Assembly: GCA_934090935.1 (NCBI GenBank)
Contig: CAKOKD010000001.1
Span: forward strand, 310,001 to 374,000
Direction of reading: 5' to 3'
DNA: 64,000 nt
DNA from: an uncultured Bacilli bacterium
Lineage (GTDB): Bacteria; Bacillota_I; Bacilli_A; RF39; UBA660
In this document: positions 23,087 through 31,979 of the stretch, in pieces
How the letters are laid out: every line of letters starts with the position of its first letter
How positions within the stretch are numbered: the stretch's first letter is position 1
Notes under the pieces: model-generated
Database searches by the model: none
The model's input: the letters and a program-made list of their open reading frames with translations, nothing else
What the model was told of the DNA's origin: nothing
Made by a program: the position numbers and the translations under genes

Positions 23087-24283
23087 ATGAAAAAAAGTTT
23101 GATATTTATTATTGGTATTTTTATGTTTGCTTCATCAACTGTTTTAGCTGCTCCAACTGGTTCAAGTGGAATAAGTTTTGGTGAATGTTATAGATTTGCT
23201 GATGGTTTTAAAACGATTGGAACAAATGAGGGAAGTTATTACTATAAATATTGCTATAGAGCAACTTGTGGAAGTGATTCTAAATATAGCTTAGATCCAA
23301 TGACGACACTTTCTTCTTATCGTTGTGAAAATGGAAATTATGATCCTTATAGTCAAATCACAAGCGATGGATGTAGCAAATATAGTGGAACTTGTAAACA
23401 AGGAAGCAATCCTTATTGTACTAGAGTAGAATTTGTTGATTGTAACAGAAAAAAAGATGGAAGTGCATATTCTAATGGTGGAACTGTAACACCAACTCAA
23501 CCATCAAATAATACAACGACGACTCCAAGCAATAATAAAACAACAACGACGAAAGCTAGTGGTGGAAGAAAAACAACAACAACTCGTCGTGCTATAACAA
23601 CTGGTTTTACAGCACCTACGACTACTACAACTACAACAGTACAAATCTCAAATAATAACAATATTAAGAGTATAAAAATCAATAATCAAGATATAAGATA
23701 TAAAGCTGATAAGGATACTTACTCGCTTAAACTTCCTTATGATATGGCTAATATCGACGTAACAGTAGAACTTGAGAGCAAAAGAGCTACATATGAGGTT
23801 GTTGGTAATACAAATATGCCAAATGAAGACACAGTTGTAAAGGTTATTGTAACAGCTGAAAATGGTGATAAAAGAGAGGTCACATTTAATGTAACTCGTT
23901 ATAGTGTTGAGACAAGTGATTGTACACTTGCTAATATATATATTGAAGATTATGATATTGAGTTTTCTAAAAATAAATATGAATATGCTTTAACTTTACC
24001 AAAAAATGTAAAATCATTGGATATCGTAGTTGTACCTACACAAGAACAAAGTGCAACTTATGAGATACGTGGAAATGAAAGTTTAAAAAATAAAAGTGTT
24101 ATCGATATAATTGTTTTAAGCGCAGATGGAAATGAATGTAATTATCAAATAAAAATCAAAAAGACTTCTAACACTTGGAAATATGTTCTATTGATTATAT
24201 TGCTTACTGGAGCGTTAGGAACAGCTATATACTTCTTATATAAATTCTTGAAGAAAAGTAAAGGAAAATATAAATACGAATAA
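23087..24283 (+). CDS. Cell-surface protein with two cadherin-like domains
   Basis: 398 aa: signal peptide (about 1-22), a Cys-rich domain (to about residue 130), a Thr-rich linker, two consecutive cadherin-like beta-sandwich domains (each with the pattern Y..KLPYD....V.VE...A.YEV.GN, starting near residues 200 and 285), and a C-terminal transmembrane helix with a basic tail (about 368-388). The Cys-rich part suggests disulfides. It lies directly before the pilin-like genes and may belong to the pilus, as an anchor or minor component; that is inferred from position. A terminator separates it from the next gene. Confidence 0.75.
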   Translation: MKKSLIFIIGIFMFASSTVLAAPTGSSGISFGECYRFADGFKTIGTNEGSYYYKYCYRATCGSDSKYSLDPMTTLSSYRCENGNYDPYSQITSDGCSKYSGTCKQGSNPYCTRVEFVDCNRKKDGSAYSNGGTVTPTQPSNNTTTTPSNNKTTTTKASGGRKTTTTRRAITTGFTAPTTTTTTTVQISNNNNIKSIKINNQDIRYKADKDTYSLKLPYDMANIDVTVELESKRATYEVVGNTNMPNEDTVVKVIVTAENGDKREVTFNVTRYSVETSDCTLANIYIEDYDIEFSKNKYEYALTLPKNVKSLDIVVVPTQEQSATYEIRGNESLKNKSVIDIIVLSADGNECNYQIKIKKTSNTWKYVLLIILLTGALGTAIYFLYKFLKKSKGKYKYE

Positions 24284-24284
24284 A

Positions 24285-24307
24285 AAGAGACTTAACTCTT
24301 TTTTTTT
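24285..24307 (+). terminator. Rho-independent terminator
   Basis: AAGAG-ACTTAA-CTCTT followed by a T-run. The stem is short but the T-run is long. Confidence 0.6.
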
Positions 24308-24350
24308 GATGTAAAAAAATGTATAATCATTATAGAATAGGATTGATAAT

Positions 24351-24836
24351 ATGAGAGATTCGATAAATGGACTTTGGTTGATTGGAATTGTAATGACTCT
24401 TATGGTGTTTTTGATAGCTTTTGTTGCTATAAGTTTGAATTATAGCAATGCTTTTAGAATGAAAAGTGAAATGGCAAATGCAATTGAACAATATAATGGG
24501 ATAAATGGAAACACTATAAACAGATTGGAATCTATTGCTAATAATTATGGTTATAAAACAACTAAAACTTGTCATAAACCGGAAGATGTTGAAAGCATTA
24601 TTGGAGTAAAGGACGGATATGTTACTAAAAATCCTAAGAGTGCCCAAAATTATTGCATTTATAGAACAAGTTATTCAGGAAGTTGTAACTCTTCATATAC
24701 ATGTGATACTAAATATACATATAACATCGATGTGTTCTTTACATTTGATTTACCACTTTTTGGAAATGTATTTACGTTTACGGTAAGCGGAGAAACAAGC
24801 GAAATATTATATCCTGAGGAAGCTTATCTAAATTAA
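24351..24836 (+). CDS. TadE/TadF-like pseudopilin
   Basis: 161 aa with one N-terminal transmembrane helix (about residues 10-30) directly after the initiator region, and a Cys-containing outer domain. The end reads FFTFDLPLFGNVFTFTVSGET, the beta hairpin typical of TadE-like minor pilins. It is paralogous to the gene at 25213, which has the same layout and C-terminal motif. Together with the Flp-like pilin between them it forms the pilin part of a Tad (type IVc) pilus, whose motor genes lie at 44-49 kb. Confidence 0.72.
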   Translation: MRDSINGLWLIGIVMTLMVFLIAFVAISLNYSNAFRMKSEMANAIEQYNGINGNTINRLESIANNYGYKTTKTCHKPEDVESIIGVKDGYVTKNPKSAQNYCIYRTSYSGSCNSSYTCDTKYTYNIDVFFTFDLPLFGNVFTFTVSGETSEILYPEEAYLN

Positions 24837-24861
24837 TTGGTGTAAATTTTACATAAAATAA

Positions 24862-24890
24862 TTGAATATGCAAAATAATAATAGTATAAT
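24862..24890 (+). promoter_or_regulatory. Promoter of the Flp-like pilin gene
   Basis: TTGAAT at 24862-24867 and TATAAT at 24885-24890, 17 bp apart. A separate strong promoter for the pilin gene fits a need for high expression. Confidence 0.65.
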
Positions 24891-24926
24891 TGGTTTATAT
24901 AAGAGAATAGGAGATGTGTATTTTTT

Positions 24927-25190
24927 ATGAAAGATGCAACAGGAGAATTAAGTATGACTGCAGTAGCTGTAGTAGCAATAGCAGCAATATCAGTAGTGTT
25001 TACTACATTAATCTGGCCTTCAATAAAAGCTAATATTGTAAGATCAACTCATTGTACTGAAGCTTTTTCTTGCGATTGTAGTGGAAGCGGAAGTTTATGT
25101 TCTTGTAAATATTTAGACACTGATGGCGAAACTGAAATAGATGTAAAATGTCCAAAGAAAGACATGGAAGGAACATCTGCTGAAGGTTAA
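24927..25190 (+). CDS. Flp-like pilin subunit
   Basis: 87 aa. A short N-terminus with GELSM precedes a hydrophobic helix (TAVAVVAIAAISVVFTTLIW), followed by a small outer domain with six Cys (C.EAFSCDCSGSGSLCSC..K and CPKK). The E-S/E-L junction before the helix resembles class III prepilin cleavage sites. The high Cys density suggests a disulfide-stabilised pilin. No prepilin peptidase gene is present in the window. Assignment as the major pilin is by size, position and its own promoter. Confidence 0.65.
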   Translation: MKDATGELSMTAVAVVAIAAISVVFTTLIWPSIKANIVRSTHCTEAFSCDCSGSGSLCSCKYLDTDGETEIDVKCPKKDMEGTSAEG

Positions 25191-25212
25191 TAATTATTGG
25201 AGATGATAACGC

Positions 25213-25707
25213 ATGAGAGAAGCGATAGGTGCTACATGGATAATGGGAATCGTAATTGCTTTCATTGCGTTATTTTCAGGTTTCCTAGCTTTTTCAATCA
25301 ATTATTCTAAAGCATTTAAGGTAAAAAATGGAATAGTTGAAAGAATTGAAAAATATAATGGTTTAAGTGAAGAAGCGAAAGACGATATCACTTCTTTTTT
25401 AAAGGAAATCGGATATAATGCAACAGGAAGCTGTGAGACACTTTTATCTGACGAAAACCTAAAATTTGCGGGTTTTAGAATAGATGAAGGAACTACTTCT
25501 CATCCAAATAAAAATGAAAAGTATAATTTTTGTATACAAAAAATTCATTCAAACTCTGGAACTGGTCAAATGAGTACAGCTTATTATAAAGTTTATGTAT
25601 TCTTTTCTTTATCGATTCCGGTTATAGAACAGTTTACAAAATTCAATGTAACTGGAGAAACTAAAAATATTTATTTTCCTAAAGATGGAAGTACTTTTGG
25701 AGGTTAA
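25213..25707 (+). CDS. TadE/TadF-like pseudopilin, second copy
   Basis: 164 aa, paralogue of the protein at 24351: REAIGATWIMGIVIAFIALFSGFLAFSINYSKAF aligns with its N-terminal helix, and FFSLSIPVIEQFTKFNVTGET with its end. One transmembrane helix, two Cys in the outer domain. It starts 22 nt after the pilin gene and 3 nt separate it from the TadZ-like gene, so these are co-transcribed. Confidence 0.72.
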   Translation: MREAIGATWIMGIVIAFIALFSGFLAFSINYSKAFKVKNGIVERIEKYNGLSEEAKDDITSFLKEIGYNATGSCETLLSDENLKFAGFRIDEGTTSHPNKNEKYNFCIQKIHSNSGTGQMSTAYYKVYVFFSLSIPVIEQFTKFNVTGETKNIYFPKDGSTFGG

Positions 25708-25710
25708 TTT

Positions 25711-26682
25711 ATGAATGTTGTAACAGCTAATGAAAATAAAAACATAATCGATAGACTAGATTTCGATATTATAAAAAGAATAGATGGTGAGTATGAACTA
25801 ACTGATTTGATGAGTAAACTTACCAATCTTTATTACAATAAAATCGTTATTGATATAACATCTATAAAGGATTATCGAAATATGAACTTGTTTAATGAGT
25901 TAAAGAAATATGTTGATCCCAATAAGGTTATAATTCTACTTAACAGTGATTCTATTGTAAATAGTCGAGAATATATATCCAATATGATCAAGGCTGGATT
26001 TTATAATTTCAGTCGTAACTTTGAAGGAATCAAATTTTTATATGGAACTCCAAATGATTATGAAAAAGTCAAACATTTTATTCAAGAAGATATCGATATT
26101 ATTCCAATAGAAATAGAAGAAATTCCGGAGGAACCATCCCTTGCATTCACTGGCAAAAAGATTATTGGTTTAGTTGATTTAACTGATCATGCTGGGGCAA
26201 GCACACTTACAAATATGATGGTTCGACAACTTAATAACAATGGATATAAAGCTTATGGAATTGAGATGTTTAGACAAGATTTGATATATTATAGAAGCGA
26301 TAGTTTATTTTCATGTATGAATAAAAATGATTTGGATATCAAACTTAGAAGTTTAAATGACGCTGAAGCAATTATTATTGATTTAAATGAATTTGGTGAA
26401 AAAGAGAAGTATTGCGATGATATTTTGTATTTGGTTGAGCCATCCTATATTAGACTTACCAAATTGCTTAGAAAAAATAAAAATGCTTTTTTAGATCATA
26501 AGAATGATAAAATCGTTTTAAATATTAGTTTTGTAACTGAATATGATAAAAGCGATTTTGAATATGAATTAAAGTGTAAAGTATTTGATAATATTCCACC
26601 AATCAATGATAGAAACAAAAATAGCGGTGAAATCAACGATTTATTATATAAATTAGGATTCAAAAATGTAAAAAAAGTGTAA
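25711..26682 (+). CDS. TadZ/CpaE-like pilus localisation protein
   Basis: 323 aa. The N-terminal half resembles a receiver-like domain without clear phospho-acceptor signature, and the C-terminal half a ParA/MinD-type ATPase: IIGLVDLTDHAGASTLTNMM around residue 150 replaces the usual KGGxGKT, so the deviant Walker A lacks the signature lysines. AIIIDLNEFG corresponds to Walker B. Loss of ATPase residues is known among TadZ proteins, which mark the pilus assembly site. Tightly linked to the pilins upstream. Confidence 0.7.
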   Translation: MNVVTANENKNIIDRLDFDIIKRIDGEYELTDLMSKLTNLYYNKIVIDITSIKDYRNMNLFNELKKYVDPNKVIILLNSDSIVNSREYISNMIKAGFYNFSRNFEGIKFLYGTPNDYEKVKHFIQEDIDIIPIEIEEIPEEPSLAFTGKKIIGLVDLTDHAGASTLTNMMVRQLNNNGYKAYGIEMFRQDLIYYRSDSLFSCMNKNDLDIKLRSLNDAEAIIIDLNEFGEKEKYCDDILYLVEPSYIRLTKLLRKNKNAFLDHKNDKIVLNISFVTEYDKSDFEYELKCKVFDNIPPINDRNKNSGEINDLLYKLGFKNVKKV

Positions 26683-26687
26683 TATTG

Positions 26688-26717
26688 TTGACAAATCACA
26701 ATTATTTAAATTATAAT
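26688..26717 (+). promoter_or_regulatory. Strong promoter of the 114-aa membrane protein
   Basis: Perfect TTGACA (26688-26693) and TATAAT (26712-26717), 18 bp apart, with GAGAGAAGG-type SD behind. Confidence 0.7.
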
Positions 26718-26746
26718 GTTTATATGAAAAGAGAGAAGGTATATTA

Positions 26747-27091
26747 ATGATCGGATTTGATTTAGGAGATTTTTGTGATAGTACAAAAGATATAATGCAA
26801 TTTATAGGTTATATTTTAACTGTTGTTAAACTAGCTATACCTCTATTAATCATTGCTTTTGGTATTTTTGATTTAGGTAAAGCTGTTACTGCTGGAAAGG
26901 ATGATGAAACTAAAAAAGCTGCAAAGACTTTGATGTGGAGAGCTATTGCAGGTGTATTTATCTTCTTTATCCCAAGTGTAGTTATTTGGTTATTTGGAAC
27001 AATAAGTGGTTATAATGATGCATCAGCTGCTGATGGTAACGGATTCAAAAAGTGTTCTGATTGTTTACTTGAACCATGGAATTGTAATTAG
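26747..27091 (+). CDS. Two-helix membrane protein, VirB2/TrbC pilin-like topology
   Basis: 114 aa with two hydrophobic helices (about residues 20-42 and 65-87) joined by a basic loop (GKAVTAGKDDETKKAAKTLMWR), then a short Cys-containing tail. This topology is that of VirB2/TrbC-type pilins and of many small secretion-channel proteins. It has a consensus promoter and its own terminator. Functional link to the Tad genes is by position only. Confidence 0.6.
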   Translation: MIGFDLGDFCDSTKDIMQFIGYILTVVKLAIPLLIIAFGIFDLGKAVTAGKDDETKKAAKTLMWRAIAGVFIFFIPSVVIWLFGTISGYNDASAADGNGFKKCSDCLLEPWNCN

Positions 27092-27114
27092 TTGACAATG
27101 TGTCAACTTTTTTT
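27090..27114 (+). terminator. Rho-independent terminator
   Basis: AGTTGACA-ATG-TGTCAACT perfect stem followed by seven T. Confidence 0.85.
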
Positions 27115-27152
27115 ATGAGATTTTAGGCATTTTGTTATATAATTATTCTATA

Positions 27153-27159
27153 TTCGACA
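27153..27159 (-). promoter_or_regulatory. Possible Spo0A box upstream of cse60
   Basis: TTCGACA is the complement of TGTCGAA, 44 bp before the cse60 start. Chance occurrences are expected in this window, so it only gains weight from the sporulation gene behind it. Confidence 0.3.
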
Positions 27160-27202
27160 TTTATTTTTTTATTTTTCTTGTAGACTATAGTTGGTGAAAA
27201 TT

Positions 27203-27373
27203 ATGAAAGTTAAAGTAATCGATGAATCTCATGAGGAGGATTTAGAAAAAAGTGTTAATGCATTTATCAGTGATGTTGAAGTCATCGACATCAAATTTCA
27301 GGTAAGTGTCGGCATATTTGCTGAGGAACAGATTTATTGCTTTTCGGCGATGATTATATATAAAGAAGGTTAG
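27203..27373 (+). CDS. cse60: Sporulation protein Cse60
   Basis: A 56-aa protein matching the Cse60 family: MKVKVIDESHEEDLEKSVN at the start, VIDIKFQVSVG in the middle and EEQIYCFSAMIIY at the end. In B. subtilis the gene is transcribed early in the mother cell; molecular function is unknown. The ATG at 27203 is chosen over an upstream TTG. It is followed 2 nt later by the flippase gene, a conserved-looking pairing with wall or spore cortex synthesis. Confidence 0.85.
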   Translation: MKVKVIDESHEEDLEKSVNAFISDVEVIDIKFQVSVGIFAEEQIYCFSAMIIYKEG

Positions 27374-27375
27374 TT

Positions 27376-29007
27376 ATGAAAAAGAATAGTTTTTTAGAAG
27401 GAACAATTATTGCAACCATGGCAATAGTTTTTGTAAAAATTTTAGGAATGCTTTATGTAATTCCCTTTTATTCGATTGTTGGTTCAAGAGGAGGAGCTTT
27501 ATATAGTTATGCTTATAACATATATTTGATTTTTTTAGGCATATCGAGTGCTGGGCTACCTAGTGCAATAAGTAAAATCATAAGTGAATATAACGCTTTA
27601 GGCAATAAAGATGCTAAAAATATTGCTTATAATCAAGCAAAAAAAATCATATTTATATTTGCTGGTCTATCGTTTCTTTTATTGTTTTTCTTTGCTGAAG
27701 AAATTGCTGGATTCATTATAGGAGATTTGAGTGGGGGAAATACGATTACTGATGTCGCTTTTGTAATACGAGCTGTGTCTCCAGCGATTTTAGTTGTTCC
27801 TTTTTTGAGCATCACTAAAGGATATTTACAGGGGCATAAGTATGTAAGTCCTTCTTCAATCAGTCAACTTATTGAACAAATAGTTAGAATTGCTGTTATT
27901 TTAATCGGTTCATATTTAGTTATCAAAGTCTTTAATGGAAGTGTTTCTCTTGCAGTAGGCATTTCGGTTTTTGGAGCTTTTGTAGGTGGCTTGTGTGCTT
28001 ATTTATACTTAAAACATGTGATAAATAAAAACAAGGAATTATTAGAAATAGAAGAAAATGTAAAAGATGATGATAAATTAAAAAAAGAGATAACGAGGAA
28101 AATCATCAAATATTCTGTACCATTTATCATAATCAACATTATTACCAATTTATATAATTTTACGGATCAAATTTTAGTTTTAAGAACTTTAGAGTATTTG
28201 AAATTGGACACTGCTACTATTGAATTTGCTGCCAGTGCGATAAGCACATGGGCTCCAAAAATTAATATGATTATAAATGCAATGGCGATGGGAATGACTA
28301 TAAGTTTGATTCCAACGATTGTAAGTGCTTATACTAAAAAGGATATGGATGAGGTCAGCGATAAAATCAATAGATCGTTATCCTTAGTTTTCTTTATATC
28401 CTTGCCGCTTTCTGTTGGAATTTGTTTGCTTAGAGTTCCTGTTTGGCAAATATTTTATAATTCTAATAGCTTTGGATATATGATATTAGGATTGTCTGTT
28501 TTCTCAGCTTTATGTGCAAATATGTATATGATTTTGTCAACTATATGTCAAAGTTTAAACAAATTCAAACTAGTATATTTAGTCAGTTTAAGCGGGTTTT
28601 TAACAAATGCTTTTTTGGATGTTCCGATTATGATATTATTCAGTAAAATAAATATACCGGCATTTTTAGGAAGTATAGTTTCAAGTATTATTGGATTTTC
28701 AATAAGTGTAATTGTTGGAATATCTTCTTTACATAGAAGTGAAGGAATAAGCTTTGGATTTACATTAAAAAATATGTTTAAGTCTTTAGTACCTGTAGGT
28801 GCGATGTCTTTAGTTTTAATCCTTATTGATAAGTTCTTTGTTATAAGCAATAATTTTATACATATCTTTATATTTGCTTTAATAGGTGGATTTATTTATA
28901 TATATCTATCCTATAAAATGCATATATTAAATGATTTATTTGGACGTGAGGGATTAAATAGAATCATAAAAAAACTTACCTTAGGTAAGTTTGAAATAAA
29001 GAATTAA
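27376..29007 (+). CDS. SpoVB/MurJ-family lipid II flippase-like protein
   Basis: 543 aa, polytopic, with about 14 hydrophobic segments. The start (SFLEGTIIATMAIVFVKILGMLYVIPFY) and the loop GAGLPSAISK-like AGLPSAISKIISEYNALG are typical of the PST/MviN superfamily branch that includes B. subtilis YtgP (MurJ) and SpoVB. Such proteins move lipid-linked wall precursors across the membrane. Proximity to cse60 favours a spore cortex role, but a vegetative role is equally possible. The stop overlaps the convergent gene by 4 bp. Confidence 0.88.
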   Translation: MKKNSFLEGTIIATMAIVFVKILGMLYVIPFYSIVGSRGGALYSYAYNIYLIFLGISSAGLPSAISKIISEYNALGNKDAKNIAYNQAKKIIFIFAGLSFLLLFFFAEEIAGFIIGDLSGGNTITDVAFVIRAVSPAILVVPFLSITKGYLQGHKYVSPSSISQLIEQIVRIAVILIGSYLVIKVFNGSVSLAVGISVFGAFVGGLCAYLYLKHVINKNKELLEIEENVKDDDKLKKEITRKIIKYSVPFIIINIITNLYNFTDQILVLRTLEYLKLDTATIEFAASAISTWAPKINMIINAMAMGMTISLIPTIVSAYTKKDMDEVSDKINRSLSLVFFISLPLSVGICLLRVPVWQIFYNSNSFGYMILGLSVFSALCANMYMILSTICQSLNKFKLVYLVSLSGFLTNAFLDVPIMILFSKINIPAFLGSIVSSIIGFSISVIVGISSLHRSEGISFGFTLKNMFKSLVPVGAMSLVLILIDKFFVISNNFIHIFIFALIGGFIYIYLSYKMHILNDLFGREGLNRIIKKLTLGKFEIKN

Positions 29008-29297
29008 ACCATATACATTGAATTAGCGAAATTGAAATCTGTTTGAGAATTGTTAGCAGTTGATTTAACTAAATTGTTTTCTAAATTAGAAATGCGTTGA
29101 TCAAGTCTTGATATCTCTCTTTCGATTTTGCTCAATCTTGAATCGATATCATCATATATAGAATTTGTATTAGTGTATTGTGGTTGCATATTCGTGTTTG
29201 CCATATTAGGCATCATCATATTCGTATTCATTTGTGGATTTGTTTGATAACCGTATGAACCGAATTGAGAAAAAAAGCTATTTCTGTCTTTTTTCAT
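29004..29297 (-). CDS. Hypothetical Asn/Gln/Met-rich coiled-coil protein
   Basis: 97 aa. A low-complexity N-terminal half (SQFGSYGYQTNPQMNTNMMMPNM) is followed by a heptad-type coiled coil (IDSRLSKIEREISRLDQRISNLENNL) and a short tail. GGAGTGATT precedes the ATG at 29297. Such Gly/Tyr/Asn/Gln-rich small proteins are often spore coat components, but nothing decides this here. It converges on the flippase gene with a 4-bp overlap and diverges from trmB. Confidence 0.65.
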   Translation of the reverse strand: MKKDRNSFFSQFGSYGYQTNPQMNTNMMMPNMANTNMQPQYTNTNSIYDDIDSRLSKIEREISRLDQRISNLENNLVKSTANNSQTDFNFANSMYMV

Positions 29298-29359
29298 ATA
29301 ATCACTCCCTAGTGTATTATATGTTTTTAGAGATAAATGTTTCATTTGGAGGAAGTTTT

Positions 29360-29992
29360 ATGAGATTAAGAAATGTAAAAAATGCAGTTGATATAGTAAA
29401 TAACAGCAGATATGTTATAGGAGAACCAAAAAAAATGATTGGTCACTTTAAAGAGATGTTTGGAAATGATCATGAAATACATTTGGAGATCGGAATGGGT
29501 AAAGGAGACTTTATTATCGGTAATGCGTTAAAATACCCTGATATCAATTTCATCGGTGTTGAAAAGTATGAATCGGTGCTTGTTCGAGCAATACAAAAAC
29601 TTGATGATATGGATATTCCTAATCTAAGACTTATAAGATGTGATGCGATTGAAATAAACAAGATATTTGATAAAGAAATAAATACGTTGTATCTAAACTT
29701 TTCTGATCCTTGGCCAAAAAAGAAACATGCCAAAAGAAGATTAACGTCTCCTCAATTTTTAAGCCTTTATGACGATATTTTTGAAAATCTACCACGAATT
29801 ATACAAAAAACGGATAATATTGGTCTATTCGCATATTCACTTATGTCTCTTTCAAATTATGGATATACCTTTGAAAAAGTATCTTTAGATTTAGAAAATG
29901 AAGACATCGATAATGTTAAAACAGAATATGAGAAAAAATTTACTGCTCAAAATATTAAAATAAATTATCTTAATGCTGTAAAGAAGAAATAA
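29360..29992 (+). CDS. trmB: tRNA (guanine-N7)-methyltransferase TrmB
   Basis: 210 aa. SAM-binding motif EIGMGKGDFI, the family signature NFSDPWPKKKHAKRRL and a C-terminal TEYEKKF segment identify TrmB, which makes m7G46 in tRNA. The ATG at 29360 follows TGGAGGAAG; the longer frame from 29234 would overlap the divergent gene and is rejected. Confidence 0.94.
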   Translation: MRLRNVKNAVDIVNNSRYVIGEPKKMIGHFKEMFGNDHEIHLEIGMGKGDFIIGNALKYPDINFIGVEKYESVLVRAIQKLDDMDIPNLRLIRCDAIEINKIFDKEINTLYLNFSDPWPKKKHAKRRLTSPQFLSLYDDIFENLPRIIQKTDNIGLFAYSLMSLSNYGYTFEKVSLDLENEDIDNVKTEYEKKFTAQNIKINYLNAVKKK

Positions 29993-30102
29993 TTTGAATG
30001 TAAGTAAAGTAAAGTATGTTATAATTAACATAGTAGGAGTGGTAAATAGTATTTTAAATTTAAATATAATTTGTTATAATATCAATATAAAGGAATGTTT
30101 TT

Positions 30103-30753
30103 ATGAAGAAAATATTGGTAATTGTTTTATTGACTTTGTTTATTACTACAGGATGTTCATCATGTATCAATGTAAAAAAATCAACTATTGATCAAGTAAT
30201 AGATAGCAGTTTGAATTCGAAGTTTAATCTCACAAATCACATTAATAAAGGATTTAAGTATTATCTTCCAAAGAATTTAAGCATTACAAAGTTAGATGAA
30301 ACGAATGAGATAATCAAATATAAAAATTATGAGTACTATTTATATGTGGATTTAGTTAGTTATTATAATAAGAAAGACTTATCTTACAATGTAGATGAAT
30401 CTGCAAAATATTCACGTCTCTTATTAAATGGTGAAAACAAAGGAATAGTTTCAATATATGATAATGGTGATGAATGTTTTATAAGCGTTGATTATAAATA
30501 TGCTAGAATTGAAACTAAAGTTAATTCACTGGATATAAACGAGAATATGGCTAATATAATGGTTATTCTTTCAAGTTTAAAATATAACGATGATGTTATA
30601 AAAAATATTCTTACAAATGATAAAAAGGTTGAAGATGATGAAGTCGTTGAAGTTTTTGATAACAAAAAGAATGAAAGCACTTCACTTGATGTAGAGGAAC
30701 CTGAATATACTGGAAATGAAGAAGAGGATTACGATCCTGATGTTATTAATTAG
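30103..30753 (+). CDS. Putative lipoprotein or exported protein
   Basis: 216 aa with an N-terminal signal segment ending TTGCSSC near residues 17-23. The -3 position is Thr rather than Leu, so the lipobox is imperfect. The outer part is alpha/beta with an acidic C-terminal tail (EEPEYTGNEEEDYDPD). No known domain is recognised. AAAGGAATG and a TATAAT at 30074-30079 precede it. The next gene starts 15 nt later. Confidence 0.7.
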   Translation: MKKILVIVLLTLFITTGCSSCINVKKSTIDQVIDSSLNSKFNLTNHINKGFKYYLPKNLSITKLDETNEIIKYKNYEYYLYVDLVSYYNKKDLSYNVDESAKYSRLLLNGENKGIVSIYDNGDECFISVDYKYARIETKVNSLDINENMANIMVILSSLKYNDDVIKNILTNDKKVEDDEVVEVFDNKKNESTSLDVEEPEYTGNEEEDYDPDVIN

Positions 30754-30768
30754 AGGAGATGAATTACC

Positions 30769-31680
30769 ATGGGTTTAATGGATAAAGTAAAGAAAATTTT
30801 GTTTGATGAGGATGAAATAGAAGTTCCTGTAAAAAGTGATGAACTACCAAAAAGAGAAGTGAAAAAAGAAAGTTTTCCTTCTAGAGGATCATTTATCAAT
30901 CATCATGAAGAGGTAGAAGAAGAAAATCCAATAAAAGAAGTTATCGTTCCAAAGGAAAAAGAAGAGGTACATGAAGAAGTAGAGATAAAGAAAAATTTTA
31001 ACTTTGCGGATGATGATGACTTTGATTATTTGCCTAAAAGAGCGAATGAAAAAAGTGAAGTACATGAGGAAGTTAAAAGTCGAATCGATATGTACAACGT
31101 ATATGATGAATATAAAAGAAAAGAAAGTACTCCAACTAAAACTTTTCATGCCGGTCTTCAAGAGAACAAAGATTATAAAAAGATTATAAAGGATGAAGAA
31201 CCAAGTAAGGAGAAAAGGCCTTTTAAGGTAACTCCAGTTATATCTCCAGTTTATGGTATTATTGATGAGACAAAAGTGGAGAAAACCATTGAAAAGAAAG
31301 TGGAGTTTTCTCCAGTAAGAAATTTTGGACCTGTTAGTTATACTGATGAAAAAGTTCCAAAATTTGAAGAAAAAGAAGAAGTGGTTATACCGGAGAAAAT
31401 AGAAATAACTGATGATGAAATTCAAACTTCAGGTATAGAAAATGATTATTTGGACAATAATAATATTGAGGAGTCATTTGAGTCAACTTCCGAATATGAA
31501 AAAATAAATCGTGAAGATGCATTAGAGCATGATGATTTTCAGTATACTCCTCAAAAAAATGAGATAAGTGAAGAAGAAAAACATGAAAATGAAAAGCTAG
31601 AGGATACAATTGAAACTGACCTTTTTAATCTTATTGATTCGATGTATAAGGATGATGAAGAATCAGGAGATGAAGACTAA
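30769..31680 (+). CDS. Acidic, largely disordered protein with a TPVISPVYG motif
   Basis: 303 aa dominated by Glu, Lys and Asp with no stable hydrophobic core, so most of it should be disordered. A single hydrophobic stretch, FKVTPVISPVYGIIDE near residue 150, looks like a short binding motif; a related phrase, SPVRNFGPVSY, occurs about 20 residues later. It sits ahead of a DUF948-like membrane protein and a YtxH-like protein with a 1-bp stop/start overlap, so it probably acts at the membrane, possibly as an adaptor in envelope or division processes. Function unknown. Confidence 0.65.
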   Translation: MGLMDKVKKILFDEDEIEVPVKSDELPKREVKKESFPSRGSFINHHEEVEEENPIKEVIVPKEKEEVHEEVEIKKNFNFADDDDFDYLPKRANEKSEVHEEVKSRIDMYNVYDEYKRKESTPTKTFHAGLQENKDYKKIIKDEEPSKEKRPFKVTPVISPVYGIIDETKVEKTIEKKVEFSPVRNFGPVSYTDEKVPKFEEKEEVVIPEKIEITDDEIQTSGIENDYLDNNNIEESFESTSEYEKINREDALEHDDFQYTPQKNEISEEEKHENEKLEDTIETDLFNLIDSMYKDDEESGDED

Positions 31681-31979
31681 TGGATGTTTTAAATACAGTG
31701 CTTCCAATAGTAGTAAATATACTTTTAATAGTTTTGCTTGTTGTAAGTATTATATTGGTGATAAAATGCATATATCTTATTAACAAAGCAAAAAGTATAG
31801 TTTCAAATGTAGAACAAAAAGTGAACAGTTTAAATGGAATATTCAATGTTATGAATATCGTCAGTGATAAAGTTGAGGCTATATCAATGTCGGTTGTTAA
31901 TTTTTTTGAAGGATTGCTGATGAAATTCATAAAAAAAGATAAAGATGAAGAGAGGAATGAAAGTGATGAAGAAGAGTAA
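31680..31979 (+). CDS. DUF948-like small membrane protein (YtxG-like)
   Basis: 99 aa with one long N-terminal transmembrane helix (about residues 7-33), an amphipathic helix typical of DUF948 proteins and a charged tail (KKDKDEERNESDEEE). Its start codon shares one base with the preceding stop codon (TAATG). Pairing with a YtxH-like gene mirrors B. subtilis ytxG-ytxH, which belong to general stress functions. Confidence 0.7.
   Translation: MDVLNTVLPIVVNILLIVLLVVSIILVIKCIYLINKAKSIVSNVEQKVNSLNGIFNVMNIVSDKVEAISMSVVNFFEGLLMKFIKKDKDEERNESDEEE

Noticed and set aside
29994..30191. 65-codon open frame before the 30103 gene
   Set aside because: It runs through the promoter of the 30103 gene into its coding region in another frame, and its translation is low-complexity without a plausible fold.
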